Source of the DNA: Gnetum montanum
Lineage: Eukaryota > Streptophyta > Gnetopsida > Gnetales > Gnetaceae
DNA: 64,000 nucleotides
Direction of reading: 5' to 3'
Assembly (NCBI GenBank): GCA_015680685.1
Contig: MNCI01004170.1
Span: 744,119 to 808,118, forward strand
Shown here: one piece after another, positions 35,381-46,649 of the stretch
Numbering within the stretch: position 1 is the stretch's first letter
How the letters are laid out: each line of letters starts with the position of its first letter
Position numbers and translations under genes: made by a program
The notes under the pieces: model-generated
What the model was told of the DNA's origin: nothing
Databases searched by the model: none
What the model saw: the letters and a program-made list of their open reading frames with translations, nothing else

Positions 35381-35400
35381 CACCCCCCGCCCCCACCCCA
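35381..35400 (-). other. G-rich tract in element D leader
   Basis: The minus strand reads GGGGTGGGGGCGGGGGGTGG, four closely spaced G-runs compatible with G-quadruplex formation. It lies about 180 bp downstream of the D internal TATA box, the same relative place as the G-runs of A and B. Confidence 0.7.
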
Positions 35401-35579
35401 ACGACTAACTTGAACACTCTAAGTTTAGATAGGCCTAAACATCATGGAAATCAAAGTAATAGAGAGCTAAATATCACAAGTGGAAAGTGGTTGCATAGAG
35501 CTCTAAGTCACGAGAGAAAATTTGAACAACTCCCCTAGCAGCAAATGATGAGAATGAAGTTTGTGCATCACGAATGTCA

Positions 35580-35665
35580 TATATATAGGTTTTGTGCAAC
35601 CCAATATTGGGTATCCGACGTCATGTCCACCTTGATATCGGGTAGTCAATATTGGGATCCATAAA
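35580..35665 (-). promoter_or_regulatory. Internal U3-like promoter region of element D
   Basis: TATATATA (35580-35587) is preceded on the minus strand by CCAATATTGG-containing boxes (35610-35620), a GACGTC (about 35629-35634) and GATATC (about 35652). The LTR U3 of sister element C has CGATATC, AATATT and AACGTC boxes. Function inferred from position and similarity. Confidence 0.5.
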
Positions 35666-35669
35666 TTTT

Positions 35670-37140
35670 TAGTAAGTGGAGCAACTGAGTATGGAAAAAA
35701 AAGCTTTGGGATTGGTTGGAAGGCTTGAAGATAGGTCCATTATTCTAGGTAAGTAGGAAATCAGATGGAGGACTAGAAGTGGTTGAAGGTGGAGTCATCG
35801 ATGTGAAAGCACTAGAATGAGCAAGAAAAAGGGCATTGAAATCAAGGTTATGGATGGATCAAGTTATATAAAAAGGAAAACAACAAAATGTAACAATGGA
35901 GCACTTGGAAGGTGAAGAATAATGTGGTTGTGTTAAACAAGTACAAGTCACAAAAGGGACACAAGTGGATCCTCCCCAAAGCAGGCATCATCCATTAATG
36001 CCCTCATGTGACCACACCTAAAAATGTTCATAGGCACTAAAGAGGTTGAATGCAATGCATACCTATGAAACAAAACACACATGTTAAAACCACCAATTTG
36101 AGATAATAATTCTATGTTACACAAAACCACAAGTTATGATCACCTAGATAACAAGATAAGATGGATTGTAGAAAGGATTGCAAAAATTGGGACATGAGGT
36201 ATCTTACCATGGGCATAATAAAACCTTGTGTGTTATTAATGGTTAAATAATCATGAGTCCTTCTTTCCTTCTTTCCAAGATTCAAACCAAGTCCACACCT
36301 CATTGCAGTGACATCACATCATTTCATCATGTTGGTGGACCATCATAAGCCTATTATAGTTGCAAGGAGTAACATCACTTGGTGTTTTATCCAAGGAAGG
36401 AGCTTTATTATGACACTCATTTTTTTTATTCTAAGAATCCACCAACCTTCAATCATGAATACATGTCTTTCCAATGGGACCTATAGAAGTTTATTCAATG
36501 TCATTTTAGGTTACTCTTACTCCCATTTTTTGTTAGATCTACAAGGATATGATTACAACCTTAGCAACATGATAGAACATACAAAAGTGGCCAAAGAGAA
36601 TCCACAAATCCTCTTACTGTCACACCCTTCATATTTTGCCTCAGTTCTGCACTCTTCTACCCAAACACAATGATTATGGATGTATTATTAGGTTGGATGA
36701 TGGAAACAAATATCATTATGACCAAGGTAAAAACCTCTTGTTTATGTAATGAGTGGATGGATGGTGTCCTCTCAATGTCAAAATAATCAATCCCTTATGA
36801 CTTGACAACATAGAGAAAACCTCACCTCAATGGGCTACATGATCATTTTATTCACAAGCGAGATTACACAACAAGGAAAATGAAAACAAAAAATAGAAAA
36901 AACTAGAAGAAATAGGAAGAATTGTTTCAAGAAATAGGAAAATGACAAAAAATTGTAAAACAAAAAGATGAAAAACACTTAAGAATCCTAAAGCTTAGAG
37001 TGGGGGGTAACCCTCACGACTAAACATTTGGCCATGACAAGGATTAATAAGTGGATAAATACGATCCATGCATGTATGAAACATTGGTAACCATTCATGC
37101 CCTAGCCACTAGGTGTCTATTGGTGGTGTGGTGGCTGGGT
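35670..37140 (-). other. Element D spacer between gag and internal promoter
   Basis: Non-coding. GGATCCTCCCCAAAGCAGGCA (about 35969) matches C 31074 and B 54537. TGATCACC...TTTGGTTTGAATC-like and GTCGTGAGGGTTACC (about 37010) segments follow the order of the A spacer. A 121-codon ORF at 36308-36673 (+) is antisense to the element and has no recognisable relative. Confidence 0.6.
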
Positions 37141-37144
37141 AGAA

Positions 37145-38277
37145 AAATCATTGGTCATACACTTGATTGTTACATGTATGGTGGATCAGGGTATGAGGTG
37201 TGTTAACAGTATGGATGTCTAGCCCACAATTGCACCCTTGATCATCATATGGTATGCATGGATTTTTTTGTCTCCTCACACTATTATATTCATTGTTTGA
37301 GTTTGGCATTGGAGTAATGATGGACGGTGATCCTTGTGTATGATCAGAGGACATAAATTGTGAAAAGGAAGGTGGTACACTAGATTAGCATTGTGCTGGT
37401 TTGGATGATGGGATGAGTTCATGTGTGGTTTGTTTTGGCTTAAGGCCTTTCCTCCAAAAGGGACGTTTCCTACATTACAGTTTAGACCCACTGGTTTTAG
37501 CATGTTTATGCACATTTGCAGCACAAGTGGCATTCATCTGTTGATATTGTGGTGTCAAACCTTCTTGTGTTGCTGGTGATGGCATATAATAAGGTGGATT
37601 ATGAGAATATTGAGGGTAGGATGGATGGTAAGAGGCACAAGATGGTGATACTTCAAGGGATGTCATGGTTTGATGGTACTCAGGAGAGTGATAGTGGCGA
37701 TTTGAAGTAGAGGATGTCAAACTAGTTGGAGAAATAGGATGTTAAACATCATATTTGTGTAGTTTCAGCAAATAAGGCTAATTTAGTGGTGGCCTCCCCC
37801 ATGACAATGGTTGTTGCCACTATAGTTGATGACCATGTTAAGGTTGGTAATAAGTCCCCCTAAGATGGTATGATCGGTTGTGGAACTATCTATAATTACC
37901 TTGTGGGAGCGAAAATCTTCCAAGCATGTGCTTTTGCACAAACTTCAGATTTAAGGCACCTACCCAATACTCCTGTAGATGTAACAAGACTAGGCAATGG
38001 TCCTTCAAAAGGTCATATATGCAAATTTCACATCCATTATCTTCATCTGTGGTTAAATCTATAGCCTCACTTTCTTTAGCCATTTTTCCCATTTGTCAAA
38101 AAGTGTTCCTAACTATTTCTTGGTTCTATATCCTTTGTTTATTGTGATTACCTAGCTTATTTTGCATGATCCTCTCCTCGATTGTCTCAATGAGAGTTGT
38201 AACATTTTCATATATCCATTTGGACATCCTATTAAAATTTTCTTCAAGTTCATTAATTGACTTCTATATCAATAATG
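37145..38277 (-). pseudogene. gag: Element D gag C-terminal part, truncated
   Basis: Aligns with C gag: MAKESEAIDLTTDEDNGCEICIYDLLKDHC at about 37990-38080 holds the Cys/His cluster, LEQ/Pro-rich sequence follows, and the end NPCIPYDDQGCNCGLDIHTVN is the fused protease tail, as in C. The gag N-terminal half is missing; homology stops at 38277 where F sequence resumes. Stops present. Confidence 0.75.
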
Positions 38278-39330
38278 GCCATGCATCCATTATTGGCCAA
38301 CGGAACGTCTTCACAATTAACCAACAAGCAAAAGAAATTCCTAGGAAAACAAAGCAACAAGCCCATGTTGAAGCCTAAGAACAATGACAATAATCATGTC
38401 AAGGCATGCAAGGAAGTGGGCCTATCGAAGCCCACTCCCATCTCATCTATTCTAATAAGCTCTAATGCTCAAGTCGCTTCAACTAGTCAACCACAAGAGA
38501 ACCCCAAGCCACAAGGGAAGGGGAAATAAGCCATAACACAACCATTAAAGCATGAAGTTTGAGTTTTGGGGCACATGGAGGAAGTCAAGAATGCTAAGAA
38601 TGAAAATCCTACAACCAATGACAAGAACTTCCTCACTACAATGGAATAGGTCAAGCAATCACTAAAACAAAAGAGCATCTCCCTTAGCTTGTATGACCTT
38701 GTAATGAATTCTGCAGTGCATCATGAAGCATTAGTGAAGATGTTGACCTATATTCCTATTAGCAAGGACATCCTCACTAGTGAAGAGCACATCCATGTAA
38801 TTATGGTACCATCTTCACCAAAGGAAGAAACAAGGTCAATAACACTATTGTTTCATGATAACAAAGTCAAGACCAATCCCCAGGATGGTGAGACAACCAA
38901 AGCTTCCCTCTTTATATCCATAAGTGTAGGATAGTATAAAGTGCATAGGATGCATGTTGATGATGGAGCCATAATGAATGTAATACCTTTTACCATCATA
39001 GATCATTTAGGCCTAACTGAGCACATGCAACAAACTTCAACTTCTGCTCTTAAATCCTTCAATGGATCTTAGGTGGTAGTAGAAGGCTTAATTTGTTTAG
39101 ACTTTTTGGTATGGAAAAAATTCTTCACAATGGCCAATTTCTTGATGGTGGAAGACACATTAGGATTCAACCTTATCCTAGGGAGGCCTTGGCTAGCTAA
39201 ATTATGAGTTGTTTACTCACCAATCCATCGAGAAATTTAGATAATCATCAATGACAATAGTGCAGGTCCTTTAGAAGTCAACAATGTTGATGTAAAACAA
39301 GGATCCCAAGTGGAGTTTAGGAAGAAACTC
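38278..39330 (+). pseudogene. Element F gag end and retropepsin, broken
   Basis: After a Lys/Gln-rich stretch with QPQENPKPQGKGK, 38674-38934 reads SLSLYDLVMNSAVHHEALVK and ends SLFISISVG, the conserved segment just before protease in Tat-lineage elements. The protease itself begins HVDDGAIMNVIPF (about 38950), where families usually have Asp then Asn/Gly-Gly-Ser/Ala, and includes GFNLILGRPWLAKL (39169-39210). In-frame TAG after SVG and GS, and TGA after AKL. It continues F gag of 25225-26436 across the D/C insertion. Confidence 0.78.
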
Positions 39331-39810
39331 CTCCTATTAATGACAAAGTTGAGAAGTCACATAGAGATGAGAGGCTAAAATAAACAATGATGGACCCATG
39401 AATGCACCATGGAAAGAGCTTCCCTTCAACATGGTAAGCAAATGAAATGGGGAATACAAAATTGTGCAAAGCATACACATTTCCTAATCTCTCAAAGATC
39501 AAGAAACACTTTCATGATTAATATATCCCCTAATCTGCTTGCCCTTGCACCTATAACTAGGTGGTCTTCTTTAGCCTAGTTTATAGGTTACTTGTATGCA
39601 TCGTTTTGTTTACTTTTGTTTTACTTTGTTTTAACCTTTACTTTGCACATAGCCTAAGATTTACTCTTGTTTACAATTTACTTTTTCAAGCCTTTTTATT
39701 TTAGAATATAAGCCATAAAAATACAATAAAAACTTTAAAACTTGAAAAAACTCATAAAAAGTTTTAAAAACGTAAAAACATTTGATAAAATTTTTTTCTT
39801 CTAAACGTGG

Positions 39811-39997
39811 GGCCTACCATGGCCTACAACTAGCAAAACATTGCATGGCTCACCATGGCCTAAAACTAGCAAAACATTACATGGCCTACCATGGCCTAAA
39901 ACTGGCAAATTATATAGCCTACCATGGCCTAAACCTGGCAAATCACCCACCATGACCTAAAACTAGAAAAACATCATATGGCTTGCAATGGCCTAAA
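39811..39997 (+). repeat. 36-bp tandem repeat, about six units
   Basis: Units of CTACCATGGCCTAAAACTAGCAAAACAT; CCATGRCC starts near 39817, 39853, 39889, 39922, 39950 and 39986. A stray unit (GGCCTAAAACTAGCAAAATATAACC) is at about 43848, beyond the 185-bp array, suggesting the larger arrays expanded inside this repeat. Confidence 0.85.
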
Positions 39998-40099
39998 ACT
40001 AGCAAAACATTTATAACAATTTATGATCTAGTTCACACCCTAGTGGCCCACATGTAGATGATTTTAAATTTTCATAACTAATCACAATTTCATAAGTTA

Positions 40100-40700
40100 A
40101 CCAACATAGCCTATGACATGAACAAAACCATGAAAACTAAAAACCTTACTTTACACCAATCTGTGAAAAAAATCACCAAAAATTAAATGTACATCCAAAT
40201 TCAATGATTCCATAACTATTGGAATCATTAAATGATAAAATAAAAACTCAAAACTAGAAAAAATAAAAATTCCTAGCCATTTTTGTAGAAAAAAATGCAA
40301 AATTAACATGAACAAAACCATGAAAGCCAAAATTCCACTTTGTGTGCGTTCACAAAAAAATTAGCCAAAAATTAACTTTACATCAGAATTTAGTGATTCC
40401 ATAGCCACTGGAATTGTTAAAAAAAGAGCTAAAAATCAAAAACTTGAAAACTAGAAAATTATTGATCATTTTAAAATAAGAAAATCAAAGTGAAATAAAA
40501 ATGGCCAAAGACTAAAAACCCACTATGTACTGGCTTACGGAAAAATTTGTAGAGAATTCACTGTAAGTCAAAATCAAGTGGTTCAAAGATTATTTTGACC
40601 ATTAAACACAATACTATAATCCCATGGCCATAAAAACTAAAATTTCTAAACTGTTTGCGTACAGAAAAATATAAAAGTGATGTTTCTTTTTGACCCAAAA
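40100..40700 (+). repeat. About 195-bp degenerate tandem repeat
   Basis: AACATGAACAAAACCATGAAARCYAAAA...CTTTRYRYCRRT...CACCAAAAATTAAMTKTACATC...GATTCCATARCYAYTGGAATYRTTAAA recurs near 40108 and 40304, with weaker units near 40495 and 40613. Confidence 0.65.
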
Positions 40701-40903
40701 CATAAGAAAAATGCATCAAAAATATTGAAACAAATTTTTAATTTAATATACACCAATCCCACAACCAAAGCAACACCAAAAACCCATAACCATAGCCTAG
40801 ATCTATTGTAGAAATTTTGCAGAATTTGATTATAACCAACACAAACCCTCACAACCAAAAATGCCTAGGATTCCAATTTGATTCTACATGAAATGGTTAG
40901 GAT

Positions 40904-41182
40904 GTGTACGTAGGAGTCATAGTAGAGGAGCCTTCATTAATCAAAGACCATGGAAGGTTGGAGAGGGCTTTGCCAACTGCATTCACCTCCTTCAAGATTG
41001 AATTCTTACTAGTTGAAGCTTTCCTCTTCGACATACTGATGAACAATGTAAGAACCACCAAAATCCTTGAGTTTCTTAGAGACCTTCTGGCAGCTACGCT
41101 TGTCCCTTCATGTAGAATGGTAGACTACATTGTGGATGAAGGCAATAGAGGCTATAATAAAATTAGAGCTCTAGTGCTATGA
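40904..41182 (+). CDS. Unrecognised 92-codon ORF in the F spacer
   Basis: MYVGVIVEEPSLIKDHGRLE to the stop after IRALVL, noticeably less AT-rich than its surroundings and not part of the tandem repeats. The minus strand of the same DNA also holds an ORF starting MSKRKASTSKNSILKEV (from about 41032 down to 40894), so it is unclear which strand, if either, was coding. I recognise no family. It may be a captured fragment or a remnant of a Tat-lineage accessory ORF. Confidence 0.25.
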   Translation: MYVGVIVEEPSLIKDHGRLERALPTAFTSFKIEFLLVEAFLFDILMNNVRTTKILEFLRDLLAATLVPSCRMVDYIVDEGNRGYNKIRALVL

Positions 41183-41449
41183 ATTTTAGGATGGGAGTGG
41201 TATGGCAAGAATGATTTAAAATTGAAACAAGAAAATCACTCCCAAACTTAAGCACCTACCTTCAAAACCCTATTTTTCCAAATTTCTCATCCAAGTCTCA
41301 CTTAACTTCATGATAACAATTGAAAAGTGGGACTACATTGGATGAGTTGGAAATTAATTTGTTTAAAAATTCAAACTTAGGATGGGGCCCACCAAGCACC
41401 TCTCCAACAAGCCAATGGAAATCCTAAAACACTTGGATTTTCAACTTCT

Positions 41450-43760
41450 CCATGGTGACTACATTGGGGTTTAAGCATCTAGAAGCCTTGAAGTGGATTC
41501 CAAAAACCACCTCACAACCATTCATACATGTCATAAAACCTTATGCCAAAATTCAGAAACTAGGTATTAGCATTGACAAAAACTAGACAACAATGAAAGC
41601 TAAAACTCACACAAAAACTTACTATTTAGAGTAACTACACTAGCCAACAACCTAACTATGCTAACCAGCATAATCACAAGTGGGATGATGTCTTTTTCCA
41701 TGAAGAAAAATCTTGATCAACTCCAAAATTTCCACACCATGCATCAAACCCTAACCACCTCCAATAGCTCTAAAATTTCATAAAATTAGTTAAAAACATC
41801 AAAAATCAATTTTCGTACATGGACTACACTAGGGAAGATCTTAACTATGCTAACTAGCATAGTACCAATGTAGTTCAGCAAGAAATGAACACCAAAAAAT
41901 CAAAAATAACCTCAAAATGATAAACTTTGAATTCCAAAGTCTTTGGTAAGCCCAAAACCCAAGAAAACCAAGAAAAAATGGAAAATTTCCTACTCCCACC
42001 TTCAAACTATGCTAGCTAGTGTAGTTCCAATGTAGTTGGGAGAGGATGAATCATTAAAAATTAAATATAACTTTCAAACTGACATATTTTGACCTTAACA
42101 TCCCTTCAGAACCTTCAATGATTTTGTGTTGGCAAATTGTAAGACAAAAGAAGGCCATATTCCACTTCCACCTTAGGACTATGCTAAGGAAGCCTAGGAC
42201 TATGTTGGCTAATGTAGTCCCAATGTAGTCCCACTTTCAAAAGACTTTACTAAACCATGAACATCAGCTTCCTAGTACATCTTCTCAACTCCAAAACCCC
42301 ATCGGAGAACTTAGAGACCTCTAAATCCTACAAACATAGTTAAAAATCAACAAAAATCATCCTGCTCCCTTCAACTACATCAGGCCTATGCTAGCCAGTG
42401 TAGTACAAGGGTGTAGGATCAGTTCAAAACCAAAACAACCATCAAAACTGATCATCTTGGGCTTGAAATCCTGGTTTATGACACTATTGACCAAAGAACT
42501 AAAAACCTAGTTAATCAACCATGAAATTTCATCAATTTTTAAATTTCATCTTGTGATTATATTGCAGTAGGCCTGAACTACATTGGCCAACATAGTCCCA
42601 ACCTATTCATGGTCATAGGATGATTTCACTAATGATTTGACACTCCAGATAGCCCAAAACATGACTTGTAAACTCATAACCTTGTTTGGCCTTACCCAAC
42701 TATAATTCCACCTCATTTTAACTACACTCATCTATGCTAAGGCCAAGCTTAACTATAGTAGCCAATGTAATCCAAATGAAAAATCATTATTTCAATGCCA
42801 AACCAAACTTTGGAATCGACCATCCTAAGCTAAAATCCTAGCTAGAGACACCAGTAGCCTTGGGAACCCAAGAAGTTGGTCGATTAACTACAGAAACCCA
42901 CCAAAAGATAGATTTCACAACTTACTACACTAGAATAGGTCATGATTATGCTGGCTAGCATAATCCCAACACAATCATGATTAGAAACTAATGTAACTAG
43001 TATCTTGTCATCTCAAATGGCCTAAAATTTGATTTAAGACACCTAGAACATTACTCGACATTGCCTACTCATGATTTCACCTTGTTTTAACATGGGAATG
43101 TCAAATTCCATTCATCTATGCTAAGGAAGGTCTAAGACTACGTTAGCCAATGTAGTTCCTACTCCAAGGTGTTTTAATTAGCAAAAAAACACTTAAAATG
43201 GTTAAAAACTTGATTCTAGAATCCTAGAACCTTAAAATCCTAAAGCTAGCTACAGTTTGATCTCATTCAACCATGAAAAACCAAAATTTTAGTCCATCTA
43301 CATTGGAGAAATACTCAACTACACTAGCTAGCATAGTCATGAGGTGTTGATGCCAAAACTCCAACTTCTAAAGCTTATTTTGACCTCCAAATAGCCTATT
43401 CATCCTTTGTAGGACCCTACGCTATCCTAGGAAGCTAATAGAGCACTAGTTTCAACCCTAAAATCCCACAAATCCATTTTCCCATGCATCTACACTAGGA
43501 CTACTCTAGCTAGCTAGTCCCAGAGTAGTCACCAGTTTTGGCATTATTTCCAACTTCTAGAGGATGAAAATGAAGTCAAAATGCACCAATTCTCAACCCC
43601 AGTCCACTACGCTAGCCATATAGACCATTAGGAATCCAAAATTAGCCACAACGAACTTGAGAAACCACCTACTAATGTTGACTATGTTGGGGCCTATCCT
43701 AACTACACTAGCCAACATAGTCCCTAGTTGAGCCAAGCATAGTCACAAGAAAAGGTGTCA
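41450..43760 (+). repeat. About 185-bp satellite-like array, roughly 12 monomers
   Basis: Each monomer carries a core of the type CTACACTAGGC...AACTATGCTAGCTAGCATAGTCCCAATGTAG. Cores start near 41631, 41821, 42006, 42177, 42361, 42556, 42721, 42921, 43100, 43295, 43485 and 43681, spacings of 165-200 bp with a mean of about 186. Between cores the recurrent text is AAAATCCTAG...GACACC...CCTTGG...AACC. Monomers are highly diverged, so the array is old. Confidence 0.82.
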
Positions 43761-43879
43761 TTTTTATCTTCAAATAGCCCTTAAATGACTTCATCATGTT
43801 CCCAAACTAACTTGTCAACCCTATAGACCTATACCATGATCCACTAAGGCCTAAAACTAGCAAAATATAACCTTAATTG

Positions 43880-44289
43880 ACCAATATTGACCATGTTTTA
43901 CCTTATGTTTCTTACCTTGCTTGGTTTAGCCTTATTTCACTATGTTTTGGCTCTATTTGACCTTGTTATGCATTGTTAACCTTCATTCCTCGATCCTATG
44001 ATGTCATTTGGCTTCATGTTTGGTCATTGGAGCATCACTTGGCCTTATTCCACCAAGTGTTCCGATCATTTAGCCTTCATTTAACCTTATGTAGCCTTTA
44101 TTTTATCTTATTTGTCTTCACCTACCTATTATAGCCTTTGTTAACCTTATTTACACCTTGTTTGACCAGGAAATAGCATGTTTTGGCTTATCCATGTAGA
44201 GTCGCTAGAGTATTTTATATTATTTTGGCATGCTTTACTCATTTTACCTAGGTGCCACTTAATGTGCTTATGGTTGATATGCAGGATCA
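43880..44289 (+). other. Pyrimidine-rich short-motif region and candidate 3' splice site
   Basis: Dense repeats of TTGACCTTATT / TTAACCTTATGTAGCC-like words on the plus strand, then GCTTATGGTTGATATGCAG at about 44265-44283. A readable RT-side frame starts downstream (about 44400). As a possible branch/pyrimidine/AG acceptor it is only suggestive. Confidence 0.35.
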
Positions 44290-44449
44290 TATTATGGACA
44301 CATGAATACAAATCAATTTACCATTGAACCTAAGTGAACCTCATGGTGATGTTGAATGATTTATTAATCTTAATTACCTAGATCATGAGCATAACACATA
44401 GCCTTAATAAAGAAACCTCTAGAATGGCCTAAAAACCTAGTTAAAACCC

Positions 44450-45560
44450 TTGACCTTGAGGCTGATGACTTTACCAAGGACTCTCTAGTTGAGGCTCCTA
44501 TCATAACACACAATGGTGAGGAGAAAATACAAAAATTAAGTTTTTCACTAGAATCTCAGTAGGCTCAAGACATCACCAAGGTCCTCCATCACAACATTAA
44601 GGCCTTTGCCTAATAATATGAACATATGCCAGGTCTTGACCTATGCCTAGTGCAACATAACATCATACTTTATCCTAGTATTAGACTAGTTAAGGAAAAA
44701 GTTTGCAAGATTAGACTACATTTAGCCTTGGTAGTTCATGATGAGATCACAAAATTATACTAAGTTAGTTTCATTAGAGCTATTAATTACATAGAATGGA
44801 TATCCAACATAGTGGTAGCCCCTAAGAAAAATAGGAGTATACATATATGTATTGATTTCTGATACCTGAATAAGATAACCATCAAAAATGATTTTCCTTT
44901 ACCTAGTATTGACCAACTTATTAATCCTACAGCTGAACATACCTTGCTATCCTTCATGGATGGGTTCTTGGGATGTAACCAAATTAGGACTAACCTATAA
45001 CATCAACTTAGTATGACCTTCATGATCCCTTGAGGTGTCTTTTGTTACAACATGATGCCCTTTGGCCTAAAGAACGTAGGAGTGACCTACCAAAGAGCTA
45101 TGAAGTATATCTTTAGTGATTATATGTTAGGATTACTCAATGATTACATAGAAAATATAGTCATTAAGCCCAAAGTGGGCAATAACCACGTGCATGACCT
45201 TGCCCTTGTGCTTAAAAAACACCTCAAGTATGAGCTTAGGCTTAATCCCAAGAAGTATGTCTTTAGCATCAAAATCGATAAGATGCTTGGTTTTTTAGTA
45301 TCTAAAGCGGGAATATGTGTTGATCCTAACAAGGTTAAGGCCATATCCAATTTGGCAACACCAACTAACCTTAAGAAGCTTTAGGGAGTGCAACGTAGAT
45401 TCCAATTTATACATAGGTTTATTGTTAGGCTTACAAATAAGTTACAACACATGCAACACTTTCTTTAAAAAGGAGTTCACTATGAGTGGACAACTCAATG
45501 TTAAGAAGCCTTTGAAAACCTTAAGCAAGAGTTAGCACAATTACCTATGGTTTATCCACT
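44450..45560 (+). pseudogene. Element F reverse transcriptase (Tat lineage), active site lost
   Basis: Reads YEHMPGLDLCLVQHNI (about 44617), KEKVCKIRLHLALVVHDEIT, WISNIVVAPKKNRSIHICIDF, DFPLPSIDQLINPTAEHTLLSFMDGFLG, then an uninterrupted 110-codon segment 45052-45384 beginning MMPFGLKNVGVTYQRAMKYIF and including KLGFLVS-like IDKMLGFLVSKAGI. These are Tat-type RT motifs. The catalytic YVDD is YIEN (45145-45156), so both active-site aspartates are gone. Stops elsewhere are TAG/TAA/TGA. It would have copied F RNA. Confidence 0.88.
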
Positions 45561-46400
45561 ATAAGAGGATAAATCTTTTTACATCTACCTTGTTATCTTT
45601 GACATGTCCATTACCTCTTTGCTTTGTCAAAAATAAGATGATGGGACAGAACTTCCCATATACTACTTAAGCCATGCATTAATTGCCCATGAGACCTGAT
45701 ACACTGAAGTAGAAAAGTATTATCTAGCCCTAGTCTTTTCACTAAATAAGTGCAGCACTACCTCTTTAGGAGCCAAGTCAATGTCATCTGTAAAGATAAT
45801 GTACTTACAACCATAATAACTAACATCTATTAAAATAGTTGTATTGCTTGTTGGAAAGCCATGATAGTTGAATTTAACCTCCATTACATGTCTCAAGCAT
45901 CAACAAAAGACCAAGAGATAGCCATATAACTTACTGCTTCACTGATAGAAGACCATGTAGTCATAGACACCGAATTCTCAAATGAGGATGTTAACATTAT
46001 TAGCAATGTACCTATGGGCTATGAGGCTATCATGCACTTTAACAGAGCTTTGATGCCCCTGTAGCCAATGCTACTACCATCATAACACTACTGTCTAGTG
46101 AAAACCAACCCTTCGCTTAGCATTTTGAATTCCCATCTACCAACAATGTGGTGGATTATGAAGGATTGATCAAGTGAATGATGGTAGTTGTGAAAAATGA
46201 ATCAAGTGCTTAATGATTAAAGGTGATTTACAACTTATGGTTAATCAAGTAATAGAAGTTTATGCATGTAAAGCTAAACATTTGCAACCTCATTGTGACT
46301 TAGAAAAGAAACTGATGCAACAAGTTACAAACATTAATATCCAACATGTATCTTGAATCAAGAACACATTAGCCAATGCTATTGCAACCATTTCTCTCAA
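45560..46400 (+). pseudogene. Element F tandem RNase H domains, broken
   Basis: The first domain reads LPIYYLSHALIAHET and EVEKYYLALVFSLNKC (about 45649-45752). After a linker with KAMIVEFNLHYMSQAS, a second domain shows DLQLMVNQVIEVYACKAKHL (about 46225-46283) and NTLANAIATIS, matching the extra archaeal-like RNase H that is diagnostic for the plant Tat lineage. Frames shift and stops are frequent. Confidence 0.78.
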
Positions 46401-46649
46401 TGTGATACCTAATGTGTTTAGCAAATTTCCTTCCTTAACTATGAACTATGCTATTCCCATCATGCGGAGCACTAAGGAAAACTTTGTATCCTCCGTTAGT
46501 ACCACCCCTCCAAGGAAATGGTATGACAATATCAAGTTTTACATTATGCATGGTGAATTTTCACATGACCTAACAAGTTCTCAAAAGGACCTTGTAAATA
46601 GAAGATCAAAATAGCATGTCATCGTAGGTGATAACACATTATGTCAATG

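Larger units (their letters stand above)
27005..38277 (-). mobile_element. Element D: pol-less Athila-like element, host of nested element C
   Basis: Read on the minus strand: gag remainder (38277-37145), spacer (37140-35670), internal TATA region (35660-35580), G-tract (35400-35381), insertion of C (35225-29819, flanked by ATTGT), then the 3' ORF (29601-27005). No protease, RT or integrase lies between gag and spacer. Both ends are truncated: the 5' LTR and gag start are lost at 38277, where F resumes, and the 3' ORF end at 27005. The gag-to-spacer junction is the same as in C. Confidence 0.8.
39331..44449 (+). other. Element F spacer between protease and RT, tandem-repeat rich
   Basis: 5.1 kb separating protease from RT. 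In order it holds a T/A-rich part, a 36-bp repeat array (39811-39997), an approximately 195-bp repeat (40100-40700), a 92-codon ORF (40904-41182), an approximately 185-bp array (41450-43760) and a pyrimidine-rich motif region ending in TATGCAG at about 44283. Ogre elements of the Tat lineage are known to have an intron between protease and RT and to carry satellite-like repeats, which this resembles. No donor site could be fixed. Confidence 0.55.

Noticed and set aside
39811-43760. CRISPR-like repeat-spacer array
   Set aside because: Repeats are contiguous and diverged, in plant retroelement context, with no cas genes or uniform spacers.
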